Positions 25,483 through 37,796 of a DNA stretch of 64,000 bases are shown piece after piece (the stretch's first letter is position 1; each line of letters begins with the position of its first letter). The stretch is from assembly GCA_037043455.1 (NCBI GenBank), contig JAWPHD010004462.1:1-64000 (forward strand), written 5' to 3'. The translations under genes were made by a program, and so were the position numbers. The notes beneath the pieces are model-generated. The model was not told the DNA's origin. It saw only the letters and a program-made list of their open reading frames with translations, and searched no databases. The stretch is from Cyrtodaria siliqua (lineage: Eukaryota > Mollusca > Bivalvia > Adapedonta > Hiatellidae).

Positions 25483-25789
25483 GATGTTATCCACTATCTG
25501 CTGCGTCATCTCCAGCTTCTACACCATACACCTTCTCAGTTTTGCTTCAGTTGTCTCCCCAGTGTCACTAGTATCTTCTGTAGTTTTGCTGAACACCGAA
25601 TTGTTTCTCATAGTCTGGGGCTGCAAGTACATGTTATCCACTATCTGCTGCGCCATCACCAGCTTCTAAACCATACGCTTTCTCAGTTTTGCTTCACTTG
25701 TACCCCCAGTGTCACTAGTATATTTTGTAGTATATTTTGTAGTTTTGCTGAACACCGAATTGTTTCTCATAGTCTGGGGCTGCAGGTAC
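25483..25789. repeat. Tandem duplication, 148 bp unit, in intron 2
   Basis: ATGTTATCCACTATCTGCTG starts at 25483 and again at 25631. Both copies run to GTCTGGGGCTGCA.GTAC. The second copy has an extra 'tatattttgtag'. The reverse strand has a partly open frame that may be a mobile-element coding relic, but no family was recognised. Confidence 0.88.
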
Positions 25790-26102
25790 ATTTCTTCCAG
25801 CAAACCCGATGACAAATAACTTTGATGTTAATTATCCTGTTCAAAATGAGTTTCACTATACCCACGTGGATAGTATGTGATTGTTTCTCCACTATCATGA
25901 TATGTACAAAATATAATTGTTATTTCAAACCAGGCTGACATTTGTTAAATTTTTTACTAAGTAGTAATCAAATAGCATTATGAATTAAAAATAGCTTTTG
26001 GAAAGATGTTTTAAAATCATATGTTGAAATGATAAATAAATGTTGTACCATAAACTCGTTTGAAATATTTAAAATGCCGCTTTTCTATAACCACAACTTT
26101 TA

Positions 26103-26310
26103 ATAGGCATGCAAAATGTTTTTATGGCATCCTGGTTTAGCAAGGGAATACGGCCTGTTAATGGTATTTTGAATGATAATGGAAACTTACTTTCAAATGA
26201 TGACTGTAAAGAAAAAATCAATATTAAAGTAAATTTCCTGCGTTACCAAGGTATGTGTATTGCAATTAAAACTTATCAGAATATAAATGTCAACATGGAA
26301 GAGTGAAAAC
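26103..26310 (+). pseudogene. LINE ORF2 fragment (relic)
   Basis: A short open frame reads FMASWFSKGIRPVNGIL, then LNDNGNLLSNDDCKEKINIK and VNFLRYQGM. This follows the pattern of a region ahead of the C-terminal part of reverse transcriptases in bivalve LINEs (..NG.xLS..x.xK.KxNIxxNFLxYxG..). Only about 50 codons are kept and no catalytic motif is present. It sits in intron 2 of the BTB gene in the same direction. Confidence 0.45.
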
Positions 26311-26705
26311 AACAAAATGGCTTCAAACAAGAAAACCTAACAACATCTTAGCAACACATTCTTATCTAACAAAAAAACCATTGTACAGATGTTCTGGTCA
26401 TGTCAAGACACACAAATTATCATCTTTGAAATCAACAAATTACTAAGAATAAAGCATGTACGTATAGACTTGTTCTAACGGGTAGGTATTACTGCCTACT
26501 GACCGTTCCAAGTCGGAAACCCTGTCTTCACCACCCTTTCTGTTGTTTTTTTGTCTCTTTCATTGTATTATCGAGTCCTTGTTTGCAATACAGTGCGGAC
26601 CTACGATGCCACTGCGTTCGGATGCTGTGGTTTCTATAGGACCCTATATCTCATTTTTGAATGAAACAACTTTGATTTTTGGTGTCAAAAACTTTCAGTC
26701 TTGTG

Positions 26706-26766
26706 ACAGTCAGGGGTGTCACGTATACACGTTATTTTCGTAATATCTTAAATGCGTTATTTTCGT
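26706..26766 (+). repeat. 61 bp inverted pair, left arm
   Basis: Starts ACAGTCAGGGGTGTCACGTA and ends TGCGTTATTTTCGT. The reverse complement of 36298-36358 matches it at 60 of 61 bases (one T/A difference). Both arms lie in intron 2. Confidence 0.9.
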
Positions 26767-27164
26767 AAAGAAACAACTGTTGTCTCCCTTTGATCATAAT
26801 TTGAAATTTGCTATACATTTTCAAAGGGGTGTAACTCTTTTAACAACGTTTGACTTAATCAAATTTCCTTACTCGCTTATTCCCCTTAATTTGAATTCAA
26901 TAATAATTTGCATGCAAATTAAAATGTGTGACGGGGGTTGGTATGAAATTCAATTGTCTCGTGGTAACGACATACACAGTTTGTACATTAGCCACGTTTC
27001 TTTTTTCTCACCCTGGTGATTTATGTTTTCTACAGTTTATAGCCGTATTATACATGTTGGTCGTAGACAGTTTAAATAAATAGTGAGAGCCATTCGCTAT
27101 GTATAGTATATATAGTGTACATTAGTGTATTGGTAAAGAAATATATAAAGATCGGACAGGGAAT

Positions 27165-27265
27165 GTAGCATTCAAGGAGGACATTCAACCACAAAACACT
27201 GAATCAAACACGCAAACAGACAAACAAGAAGGCAAAAGTATTTTTAAATGCAAACGACATCACAA
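27165..27265 (-). repeat. Fragment of a dispersed repeat (family seen at 47340-47765)
   Basis: GTAGCATTCAAGGAGGACA, then CAACCACAAAA and CAAACAGACAAACAAGAAGG match the block at 47345-47420 in the same orientation. Other pieces of the family occur near 25222, 26486 and 38195. Confidence 0.7.
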
Positions 27266-27639
27266 ATACTCTTTGATTTTATATACATGATAAACGTTAA
27301 TTAGTATAAACCTAAAATGTGGTTTTATTATGAGTTTTAAAATAACATCTTAAATCACAATATTATGAGATTAAACACACGTCCTCTATCTGTCTATTTT
27401 ACTTTTTTTTAAGAAACGCAAATAGAAGTAAGTATGATAACATCGTGGGTATTATCCTGATTATTCGACACGACATCTATCATGTGTATCGTCTCTGACT
27501 TTACTGTGTAAGACACTATACCGATTTGCAAACTGTTCCTAAACCTAACATGAATAAGGCATGAAACAGTTGATGAGTGTAATTAAGTAAGTTTTATCCT
27601 TTTTATCAGTTTATACTTATATTACCATGATTATACTTA

Positions 27640-30600
27640 CACTTAGGGTATTACAGCATGTACAGTGTTCTTTCGAAATAACACAAACACGTTATTTTCC
27701 AGTAATCTATTATTAGGTTATTACAGCGTTCTTTCAAAATAACGCAAACAATTATTTTCCGATAGTCATGATAGTAATCGGTAATAGTAGTATATTCTTA
27801 AACGAAACGGCGAAAGAATGCATAAGTTTTCATTTTCTCTTTTCTAACCGGGCAGTGAATAAGATTCGTTTATAACACAAACACGTTATTTTCGGATATA
27901 CAGTATATTCTTTCAAAATAATGCAAAACGGTTATGTTCGGACAGTAATTGATTATTAAACGAAGAAGCTGTGACGAACATGACGAATGCGCAATATATT
28001 TTATTTGCATTACCTGTTGTCTGACCACGACGGTCAGTATTTAAATGTTGTTTAAAAAACGTGTTTATGTTATTACAGTGTTCTTAATAATAATAATAAT
28101 AAACTATTATTGTGTTAAATATGATTCATAGCAAAATCTTTGAAATAACGTGTTTAGGTTATTACAGTGTTCTTTCAAAACAACGCAAACAAGTTATTTT
28201 CCGGTAATCTGTTTTTAAAGAGGTTTTTATAGTCTGCCGGGCAGTTATTTTCGCATAGTAATATATTCTTAAAAGACATGAAAGAACAACAGGCTGTGAT
28301 TCACTTTTTTTTACCACGATGTTTTTTTGAAATAACTTGTTTATTACTGCGTTCAAAATAACGCAAACAAGTAATATATATTCTTAAAAGAACAACAAGC
28401 TGTGACGAATTCACTTTTTTTTTACCACGATGTTTTGTTGAAATAACTTGTTTAGTTTATTACTGCGTTCAAAATAACGCATACAAGTTATTTTCGGATA
28501 GTAAAACATTCTTTGACGGGCATTTGCTGATTTACATATATACATGTATACATAGAAACTTGGTAACCATGGTTATTTACGCATATTATACTATTATTAA
28601 ACATGTGTTAAATATGATTCATATCAAAGTCTTTGAAATAACGTGTTTAGGTTATTACAGTGTTCTTTCAAAATAACGCAAACAAGTTATTTTCCGGTAA
28701 TCTGTTATTAAAGAGGTTTTCATAGTCTGCTCGGCAGTTATTTTCGCATAGTAATCATGGTAATATATTCTTAAAAGAACGATAAGCTGTGACGAATTCA
28801 CTTTTTTTTTACCACGATGTTTTGTTGAAATAACTTGTTTAGTTTATTACTGCGTTCAAAATAACGCAAACAAGTTATTTTCGGATAGTAAAACATTCTT
28901 TGACGGGCATTTGTTGATTTACATATATACATAGAAACTTGGCAACCATGGTTATTTACGCATATTATACTATTATTAAACATGTGTTAAATATGATTCA
29001 TATCAAACTCTTTGAAATAACGTGTTTAGGTTATTACAGTGTTCTTTCAAAATAACGCAAACAAGTTATTTTCCGCTAATCTGTTATTAAAGAGGTTTTC
29101 ATAGTCTGCCCGGCCGTTATTTTCGCATAGTAATATATTCTTAAAAGAACAACAAGCTGTGACGAATTCACTTTTTTTTTACCACGATGTTTTGTTGAAA
29201 TATCTTGTTTAGTTTATTACTGTGTTCAAAATAACGCAAACAAGTTATTTTCGGATAGTAAAACATTCTTTGACGGGCATTTGCTGATTTACATATATCA
29301 TGTATATACATGTATACATAGAAACTTGGTAACCATGTTTATTTACGCATATTATACTATTATTAAACATGTGTTAAATATGATTCATATCAAAATCTTT
29401 GAAATAACGTGTTTAGGTTATTACAGTGTTCTTTCAAAATAACGCAAACAAGTTATTTTCCGGTAATCTGTTATTAAAGAGGTTTTCATAGTCTGCCCGG
29501 AAGTTATTTTCGCATAGTAATATATTCTTAAAAGAACAACAAGCTGTGACGAATTCACATTTTTTTTACCACGATGTTTTGTTGAAATAACTTGTTTAGT
29601 TTATTACTGCGTTCAAAATAACGCAAACCAGTTATTTTCGGATAGTAAAACATTCTTTGACGGGCATTTGCTGATTTACATATATACATGTATACATAGA
29701 AACTTGGTAACCATGGTTATTTACGCATATTATACTATTATTAAACATGTGTTAAATATGACTCATATCAAAGTCTTTGAAATAACGTGTTTAGGTTATT
29801 ACAGTGTTCTTTAAAAATAACGCAAACAAGTTATTTTCCGGTAATCTGTTATTAAAGAGGTTTTCAAAGTCTGCCCGGCAGTTATTTTCGCATAGTAATA
29901 TATTCTTAAAAGACATGAAAGAACAACAGGCTGTGATTCACTTTTTTTTACCACGATGTTTTTTTGAAATAACTTGTTTATTACTGCGTTCAAAATAACG
30001 CAAACAAGTAATATATATTCTTAAACATGTTAAAAGAACAACAAGCTGTGACGAATTCACTTTTTTTTTACCACGATGTTTTGTTGAAATAACTTGTTTA
30101 GTTTATTACTGCGTTCAAAATAACGCAAACCAGTTATTTTCGGATAGTAAAACATTCTTTGACGGGCATTTGCTGATTTACATATATACATGTATACATA
30201 GAAACTTGGTAACCATGGTTATTTACGCATATTATACTATTATTAAACATGTGTTAAATATGATTCATATCAAACTCTTTGAAATAACGTGTTTAGGTTA
30301 TTACAGTGTTCTTTCAAAATAACGCAAACAAGTTATTTTCCGGTAATCTGTTATTAAAGAGGTTTTCATAGTCTGCCCGGCAGTTATTTTCGCATAGTAA
30401 TATATTCTTAAAAGAACAACAAGCTGTGACGAATTCACTTTTTTTTTACCACGATGTTTTGTTGAAATAACTTGTTTAGTTTATTACTGCGTTCAAAATA
30501 ACGCAAACAAGTTATTTTCGGATAGTAAAACATTCTTTGACGGGCATTTGTTGATTTACATATATACATAGAAACTTGGCAACCATGGTTATTTACGCAT

Positions 30601-31790
30601 ATTATACTATTATTAAACATGTGTTAAATATGATTCATATCAAACTCTTTGAAATAACGTGTTTAGGTTATTACAGTGTTCTTTGAAAATAACGCAAACA
30701 AGTTATTTTCCGGTAATCTGTTATTAAAGAGGTTTTCATAGTCTGCCCGGCAGTTATTTTCGCATAGTAATATATTCTTAAAAGAACAACAATCTGTGAC
30801 GAATTCACTTTTTTTTTACCACGATGTTTTGTTGAAATAACTTGTATAGTTTAATACTGCGTTCAAAATAACGCAAACAAGTTATTTTCGGATAGTAAAA
30901 CATTCTTTGACGGTCATTTGCTGATTTACATATATACATGTATACATAGAAACTTGGTAACCATGGTTATTTACGCATATTATACTATTATTAAACATGT
31001 GTTAAATATGATTCATATCAAAGTCTTTGAAATAACTTGTTTAGGTTATTACTGTGTTCTTTAAAAAATAACGCAAAGAAGTTATTTTCCGGTAATCTGT
31101 TATTAAAGAGGTTTTCATAGTCTGCCCGGCAGTTATTTTCGCATAGTAATATATTCTTAAAAGACATGAAAGAACAACAGGCTGTGATTCTCTTTTTTTT
31201 ACCACGATGTTTTTTTGAAATAACTTGTTTATTACTGCGTTCAAAATAACGCAAACAAGTTATTTTCGGATAGTAAAACATTCTTTGACGGGCATTTGTT
31301 GATTTACATATATACATAGAAACTTGGCAACCATGGTTATTTACGCATATTATACTATTATTAAACATGTGTTAAATATGATTCATATCAAACTCTTTGA
31401 AATAACGTGTTTAGGTTATTACAGTGTTCTTTGAAAATAACGCAAACAAGTTATTTTCCGGTAATCTGTTATTAAAGAGGTTTTCATAGTCTGCCCGGCA
31501 GTTATTTTCGCATAGTAATATATTCTTAAAAGAACAACAAGCTGTGACGAATTCACTTTTTTTTTACCACGATGTTTTGTTGAAATAACTTGTTTAGTTT
31601 ATTACTGCGTTCAAAATAACGCAAACCAGTTATTTTCGGATAGTAAAACATTCTTTGACGGGCATTTGCTGATTTACATATATACATGTATACATAGAAA
31701 CTTGGTAACCATGGTTATTTACGCATATTATACTATTATTAAACATGTGTTAAATATGATTCATATCAAAGTCTTTGAAATAACTGCATA
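27640..31790. repeat. Satellite array with ~380 and ~500 bp units in intron 2
   Basis: The marker GTGTTAAATATGATTCATA occurs at 28112, 28605, 28984, 29371, 29750, 30251, 30621, 31010, 31370 and 31747. Intervals are 493, 379, 387, 379, 501, 370, 389, 360 and 377 bp. Longer units contain an extra internal copy of the 'ttaccacgatgttttttgaaataacttgttt' block. Each unit holds several short dyads of the type AATAAC..GTTATT (for example AAAATAACGCAAACAAG followed by TTATTTTC). Units are about 95% alike in the core, with decayed copies at 27640-28040. ORFs of 60-116 codons here are repeat by-products. Confidence 0.92.
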
Positions 31791-32812
31791 TTTTAAAATT
31801 GTGTTGATATGATGGTGACGTCACGGTTGCTTAGTTATGCAACTACGAGTTAAACGAGATTGAACAAGTTTGTGTCTATTCTAAATGCGCATTGGTGCAT
31901 TAATTTACATTTTATAGTTGGTTAAATGTTGAATTTATTTTTCAAATATTATTTTTAAAAAAATCACATATTATATATAAACAAAAAAAAACGTAACAAA
32001 ATGTTAAATAATTATTGCATGTTGGAGTGAAGTCTGTTTTAAGAAGTTACTGCAGTACTCTCCACTAAAACAGTGTGTTATTACCTCGGTTTTGCAATTA
32101 CGACCGTTTGACTATATTTCATTTCAAATAATACACATATATTCAGGGTCTGCAGAGTCAATTTTGGAGTCAAATTTTGAAATCTTATTGTTTCCCTTAC
32201 TTTTTCGTACAATTAATAACTTTTTAGAAACTAATAAATAGTTCTGACTTTTGTTCTTTGTTATGTTTTTTTGTTTTTAATGGGGTGAATATTTTGGAAT
32301 TCATTTTGGAGTCCTTACAATTAATACATTTTTAGAAACTAATACATTTACTTGAGTTACTTCAGTCTCTCTGGTACGACTGTCATAGCCAGCTGTCTGT
32401 GAAAAGTACGTGTTAATTGGACTTGACTGACGTATTGGAACTATGTATACCCCTAACACTGGATGTCAGACAATTTGACATCTGCAATGAGGGCGGGGAA
32501 AAAGAAATCATCAGTGAATAATAGAAATAAAAACAAACATTTACCTGTTTTCGGTCATTTTCCCTCTCCGAACCCAGGACATTGTTTACTTTATCTCTCA
32601 AAACAGTGGTACATTAACTGATTGGTATTGGCAGGGTGGTGGAAGCTTATTTTCACATGATTATCCTAGATTTTCTAATAAGACCAGGTTATGATTCCTT
32701 TACCAATGAATTAAGTATATAGACGATCTTACATGATTATTATTGTGTATTATGTGTTATAGTGTATTATTGATTTTATCCAAAGAATTTATACTCGGTT
32801 ACGAATGTAAGA

Positions 32813-32833
32813 TTATATATATCACAGGTACCG

Positions 32834-32868
<35 letters not shown>

Positions 32869-32938
32869 ATATTCTAATAGAATATAATTTTTTATTTTTT
32901 TTATTTTTTTTTAAACCGGTACCTGTGATATATATCAC
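32813..32938. repeat. Near-perfect ~125 bp palindrome (foldback)
   Basis: Arms GATATATATCACAGGTACCG, then GTTTAAA and a long A run on the left, mirrored on the right by a T run, TTTAAACCGGTACC and TGTGATATATATC. The centre is TTATATTCTAATAGAATATAA-like. It would extrude as one hairpin. It resembles a tiny foldback or MITE. Confidence 0.92.
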
Positions 32939-34321
32939 AGAAGTAAATGAAAAAAATCTAAGTCAATAGAAATATCTGCCAGCCTGCCTGCCTGTCTGTC
33001 TGTCAGAACACACTTTCGACGACACGTAATAATTTCACTTACAATTTGTGCCAATTTACATTTTTTACGGCGGCAATTTGTAAGAGAACATTAATGATTG
33101 AATTATTCAATATTTTAATCTTCCAATGGGGTGAGAAAAACATTTGGTGAGTTTAAAATACTGCAGCCCAAAGGCTTCTTGTTAACTTTAATTTAACCCT
33201 TAGCCCGTTATGAATGTATAATGGTAATGTAATTTGGATCATTCCATTTATGTTACAAAGGGGTGTTTTGGGGAAAATGACTGATAAGCAGCCGAACATT
33301 GTAAACTCTGATCAGCCTGCGAGTTACTCTGGTTTTACAATGGGCGCAAATGCTATTGTAGTCGCCCTTAGTAGGTCAAGGGTTATTTTTCATACTCAAT
33401 TAAAAATGGTAATATCAAATTCAATCCTTCTATTTACATTGTTATGTATGTTTTTCAAAATTAAGGAATGCAAATTCATGTATTTGTGGTAAAAATAGTG
33501 TTTTTAAGCTTCAATACATAGTGTTAGAACATTTTCACCAGCTTAGACATGTTAGAGTTACAACTGTTTCCAAAGGGTACTATTCATAATTGTGAAACTC
33601 TGACAAGCGATAATGTGTTAGAACATCGATGTTGCCAGCAAATAATGACAGAAATGCGGAATTCATAAATTCGAGAGAAAAAATCCTCGCTTTCGCGTTA
33701 TATTATTAATTATAATTCAGTGGCAGTTGTGAAGCTCTAAGTTACTTGTTGAGCAATTTATTTGTTTCCATCATTAGATTTGATTGCATACGAGCATAAT
33801 TCCATCATTAGATTTGATAGCCGTATGAGCATAATTCTATTTTCATATAGATACATTTTCACTTTATCACATGAGAAATAGTTATGTTTCAACATAAAAA
33901 AATACTAAAGTGACCCTCACATGTTTAATCTGTTACTTAACACTGCACTGTCCCTATCTTCACTAATTACTCATGTCCCTTCTGTGAGGCCTTGACCACA
34001 GTATGAACTTTAGATACCCAGACAATATAACCTCAAAAGATAACAGTGATTATCTTAATGGCTCTTTATTGGTCTGAGCTTTTTTAAAAACTCGCGGCGT
34101 CCCTGTATAGGTCACGCACTTCACCGCGCAGACTGCTTGTAGTAAAATGGTATTGAATAAATGGTAAAAGTATTTAAAAATCTGAGACAACAAGTAGGTT
34201 AAAGGGACACACGGCAATCTTGATTTTTTTAAATCTTTATAATTATATATATTTTTCGCGGCGTCCCGTTATTTTTTCTCTTAACTCATGTAACTTGCAT
34301 TTGTTTAATCATTAATGTTAA

Positions 34322-34838
34322 AAGGACACTGTCCGTAACTTTTAGCTTATAAAACACACACCACTAATTATGTTCGCAAACATTACATACCAAACATTAC
34401 TGAATATTTACTAATTAAAGCAGGATTGTTTGATGGAATTCAGTCGCGGTACAAAAAAAAGAGAAACCATTACGGGCGTTTGAACTCGCAGCACAAACTA
34501 AAATTAAAGTCGCGGTAATAATAGTGAACGTAAAGTAGTCGACCTAGCTCCAAACTGAGCTAAGCGGGCTATACATATTACGCCCTAAATACTATGGTGA
34601 GAACCTAATGCGCTAATGGAAGTCACGTGATCGCAGAAAAGGTAAATACGGTGGGTCCCACTTTATTTACAAATAATAATTTAAGCTTTTTTTTTTCCAA
34701 ACTCACGAATGTATTACTACAGACTTCTTAGTGCCTATGCTCATGTTTTCATGTACATGATGTATACATTTCACTGAATAAAAGTCAGACAGTTATTTGG
34801 TTATGCTCAATATCTGCTTACTTACGGACAGTGTCCCT
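34322..34838. mobile_element. TTAA MITE carrying tRNA-like promoter boxes, copy 2
   Basis: 517 bp between TTAA at 34318-34321 and 34839-34842, ends AAGGACACTGTCC and, inverted, AGGGACACTGTCCGTAAG. Matches the copy at 16880-17390 over its whole length, estimated 85-90%. Minus-strand A box (CTTAGCTCAGTTTGGAGCTA, about 34546-34565) and B box (TGCGAGTTCAAACGCC, about 34476-34493) are kept. It lies in intron 2 of the BTB gene. Confidence 0.82.
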
Positions 34839-35055
34839 TTAATTATTAGAATAGTTCAAGCAAATTGTTTTTACATATTACTATCTCTTTAGAATATTGC
34901 ACCAATAATAAAATGGTAAAATAACGAAGCATATTGAAATCTTATTTTTTTTATTGAATTATACATGTTATATGCAAGCAGTTTTAAAGTCAAAATGACG
35001 CAGGATAACTAATCGAGGAGCACTTTTTTTAATGTTTCAATAAAACTCAAGATAG

Positions 35056-35250
35056 TGTGATACGTAACGACCGTTTTTACAGGTCGCCCGTATTTATACT
35101 TATTGAGGTTGGAATCAGGGTGATGTGTGATACGTAACGACCGTTTTTACAGGTCGCCCGTATTTATACTTATTGAGGTTGGAATCAGGGTGATGTGTGA
35201 TACGTAATGACCGTTTTTACAGGTCGCCCGTATTTATATTTATTCGGGAT
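35056..35250. repeat. 68 bp tandem repeat, three copies
   Basis: Unit begins TGTGATACGTAACGACCG and includes a small dyad CGACC..GGTCG around TTTTTACA. The first two copies are almost identical; the third is cut short. A fourth, diverged copy (ACTGTAACGATCGTTTTTAC) begins at 35404. The TGTAACG start and an ATTACA before 35638 recall LTR ends, but see the rejected items. Confidence 0.85.
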
Positions 35251-35929
35251 GATGTGGGATATGGAAGCACTTTATTTCAAAATCAGTAAGCCATAGGCCC
35301 ATGTGATCATACAATATTATACATATACATTATAACAGACGTAGCAAGATCCGTACATATATGGTATTAACAAATATCAGATGCAAAAATAAACACAGTT
35401 ATACTGTAACGATCGTTTTTACAGGTCGTTCATATTTATACTTAATGGCCTTGGATATGGGGTGTTGTGTTTGTAGGTTGTAAGTGTGCTATTGATTTTG
35501 ATGAGCTGTTTGCAAGAAGGTTCGAATAAGACTTCCCGTTCCCCGCTGACATAAAACGTCGCAGTAGTTTGTGTAAAGAGAAACTACTGTTTTTTCATTT
35601 AAAAACAAAACAATATTAAAACATTACAACATTACAGTGGCATATGTTTCCAGCCCACACGCCTGCTTCCAATCGCCAAAGAAATCTATTTTACACAGTT
35701 GTGTTGCACGACGATGTGATTATGGTCATGTACGTATCGAATACATATACACAACTCATCACACACATGCACAGATGTAAATGCTATCAGCCGCAGGTTA
35801 ATATTTCAAATGAACAACAGGGAGGTAAATAGGCTAAACTGTATCAGTGAAGAACATGACCAACAGAGTTATCTGTGACATACGGCCATAAACGAAAAGG
35901 TCTCTCAATATAACGTATTTACGTTATTT

Positions 35930-36180
35930 TGAGCATACACGTATCAACTAATTTCGTCGTGCGCCCCGATAAAAACAGCGTGCGCCTCATGTTTTATTGC
36001 AAAAATGTAAAGATAACACATGTAACTAACTTGGAAAAATGTCAAATAGCGTCAGAAAAATCGGAAAACGTAAAAAAAAAAGGGATGAAAATAGTCAATA
36101 AACGGTTAAAATGGAGCAAAAAATTAGATATTTTGATTAAAAAAAATGCTCTCAGGCGCATATAAGTATGTACATTCTTC
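35930..36180. other. Open stretch of Lys-rich codons, not recognised
   Basis: A 78-codon frame without a domain, in intron 2. Probably chance in A-rich DNA. Confidence 0.2.
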
Positions 36181-36297
36181 GTATACAACTAGTAAGTTAA
36201 GGGAGACGTTATAAAATATGCTTAGATGTCGGGTTTTCCATGTCAAACTCAAACAAATGTCAAAATACGGACGCTGGAATTTGCCGATGTTTTCGTG

Positions 36298-36358
36298 ACG
36301 AAAATAACGCATTTAAGTTATTACGAAAATAACGTGTATACGTGACACCCCTGACTGT
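36298..36358 (-). repeat. 61 bp inverted pair, right arm
   Basis: Reverse complement of the block at 26706-26766 with a single mismatch. The sequence outside the 61 bases does not match on either side, so this is a short, sharply bounded shared block. Confidence 0.9.
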
Positions 36359-37130
36359 GTGATAAAACATCTTAATTCTATTGGAAATAAAGCGATATGT
36401 ATACAGAAGCAGATGTCTATGAAACAATATCATTTGATTGATTACAGAAACGCTCAACATTTATGCATGGAATTTATAAAAATATAACTCTTAAGTACAA
36501 TGAACTGAACATGTTTGAGGAACACTGGTCAATGGTCAATCATTGTGTACTATTAAAATCACAGAGAGGATCCATATTTCAAATATGTGTTAACCACATA
36601 TAATTCCCTGGCCTATTTGTACACATACGTGCATCCTCCCACCTTTTTTTCTCATGATACGGGAAATTATCAAGTGAAGTACCTTTTCTTCTATATTATA
36701 TTTAGATAACAAACCAACATAATTAAGGTAATTTATTATCTTCTTTTTAAATATAATGTAAACTAGATAAAGTAGATTTCAACATATTATAAGACCGTGA
36801 TCTGTTGTTTACTTATTGACTGAAAGTATTTGTCTAATTGAGTGTGTTGTAAAATACGTATATATTTGTAAAGTGTGCAGTGGGATGATTCCCCGACCCA
36901 CAACACACTCATTGACCGGGATAAGAAATGGGCTTACCATTACTGGTTACAGGTAGCAGGAAAAAAAGAGTAACCAAACCAAACCGCCTGGTAGGCAGGA
37001 TTTTTATATCACTATATTACTAGTGTAGTAAACATTAAAGCAAATAGTGTTAAGTTTAAAGCAAAGCAATCGTTAATTAAAACAGTAAAATATTAACATA
37101 ATACACTTACACTATCAAGTCACATTGCAG

Positions 37131-37209
37131 GTACGGAAGTGCCACGTGGAATTGTTAACTCGAGCAAGTCCTGTAATTGAAGCAATGTTAAGATGGGACC
37201 CTGGCACAG
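37131..37209 (+). CDS. BTB/BACK gene, coding exon 3
   Basis: Internal exon of 79 bases with acceptor CACATTGCAG and strong donor ACAG|GTAAGT. Phase 0 in, phase 1 out, which fits both neighbours exactly. It encodes VRKCHVELLTRASPVIEAML followed by RWDPGT, residues 89-114. This is a clear match to the BTB core pattern in which a conserved His and Leu-Leu precede A-S-P-V-F-x-x-M-L. The Phe of that pattern is Ile here. Without this exon the large last exon lacks the first half of its BTB domain, so its recovery from a repeat-rich intron supports the gene model. Confidence 0.72.
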
Positions 37210-37796
37210 GTAAGTAACAAGTTATACCGAATCTGAAAATAATTGACGGTAACTGCCTATGTTACAAATACACTTATCAGTGAGGAAATATTAGGTAGTA
37301 TTAGTGCTATGTGGCGGCCATAAAAAAGTAAGCTGGTGCTAGGAGGCGTGAGAGGTGTTGCACCTAACATTATCGTTCATGAACAGACTCAATACACCCA
37401 GTCAGCTATTTGTGTTTGGTGCTTCTAAGGGATCCCCTTTTCAGTGCTAACTTACACACCTTATGGATATTTTTTATTGTTTTTGGAAGAAACATACCAG
37501 TACCAAGGTAAATGATTTCTACATGGAAAGTTATGTAATAAATAATAAGTTATCAGATACGGTTTTAAAAGTCTCCCCGTACATCCAATCAATATTGTTA
37601 TTTTCTTTACATCCCATAGGGATTGTAAAACATTCATAGATTCAGTTCCATCCTTTAACACGTGTGTTTGGCGTGTTTTGTGGTTTACTGTGTTCTGTGA
37701 AAGCTGTATTTCGATTTTTATACTTATTTTTTATATAAAATTCATTTTTAAAAAGTGTAACTCATTATGACGAAACATTGAGGCATTATATTAGAG

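Larger units (their letters stand above)
25144..37130 (+). other. Large second intron of the BTB gene
   Basis: About 12 kb between a GTAAAA donor and a TTGCAG acceptor. It holds, in order, a 148 bp tandem duplication, a LINE coding fragment, one arm of a 61 bp inverted pair, a dispersed repeat fragment, the ~380/500 bp satellite array, a ~125 bp palindrome, a TTAA MITE, a 68 bp tandem triplet, and the other arm of the 61 bp pair. No further exon with matching phase was recognised. Stretches 31790-32810, 32940-34190 and 36360-37130 show nothing I can name. Confidence 0.6.

Noticed and set aside
25355..25669. 104-codon ORF in intron 2
   Set aside because: It crosses into the 148 bp tandem duplication and repeats its peptide; no domain, and its frame has no splice sites that fit the BTB gene.
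35404..35637. Solo LTR (TGTAACG...ATTACA)
   Set aside because: The start and end look LTR-like and a TGGC follows, but there is no matching target duplication, no second LTR and no gag-pol sequence; the start is also part of a 68 bp tandem repeat.
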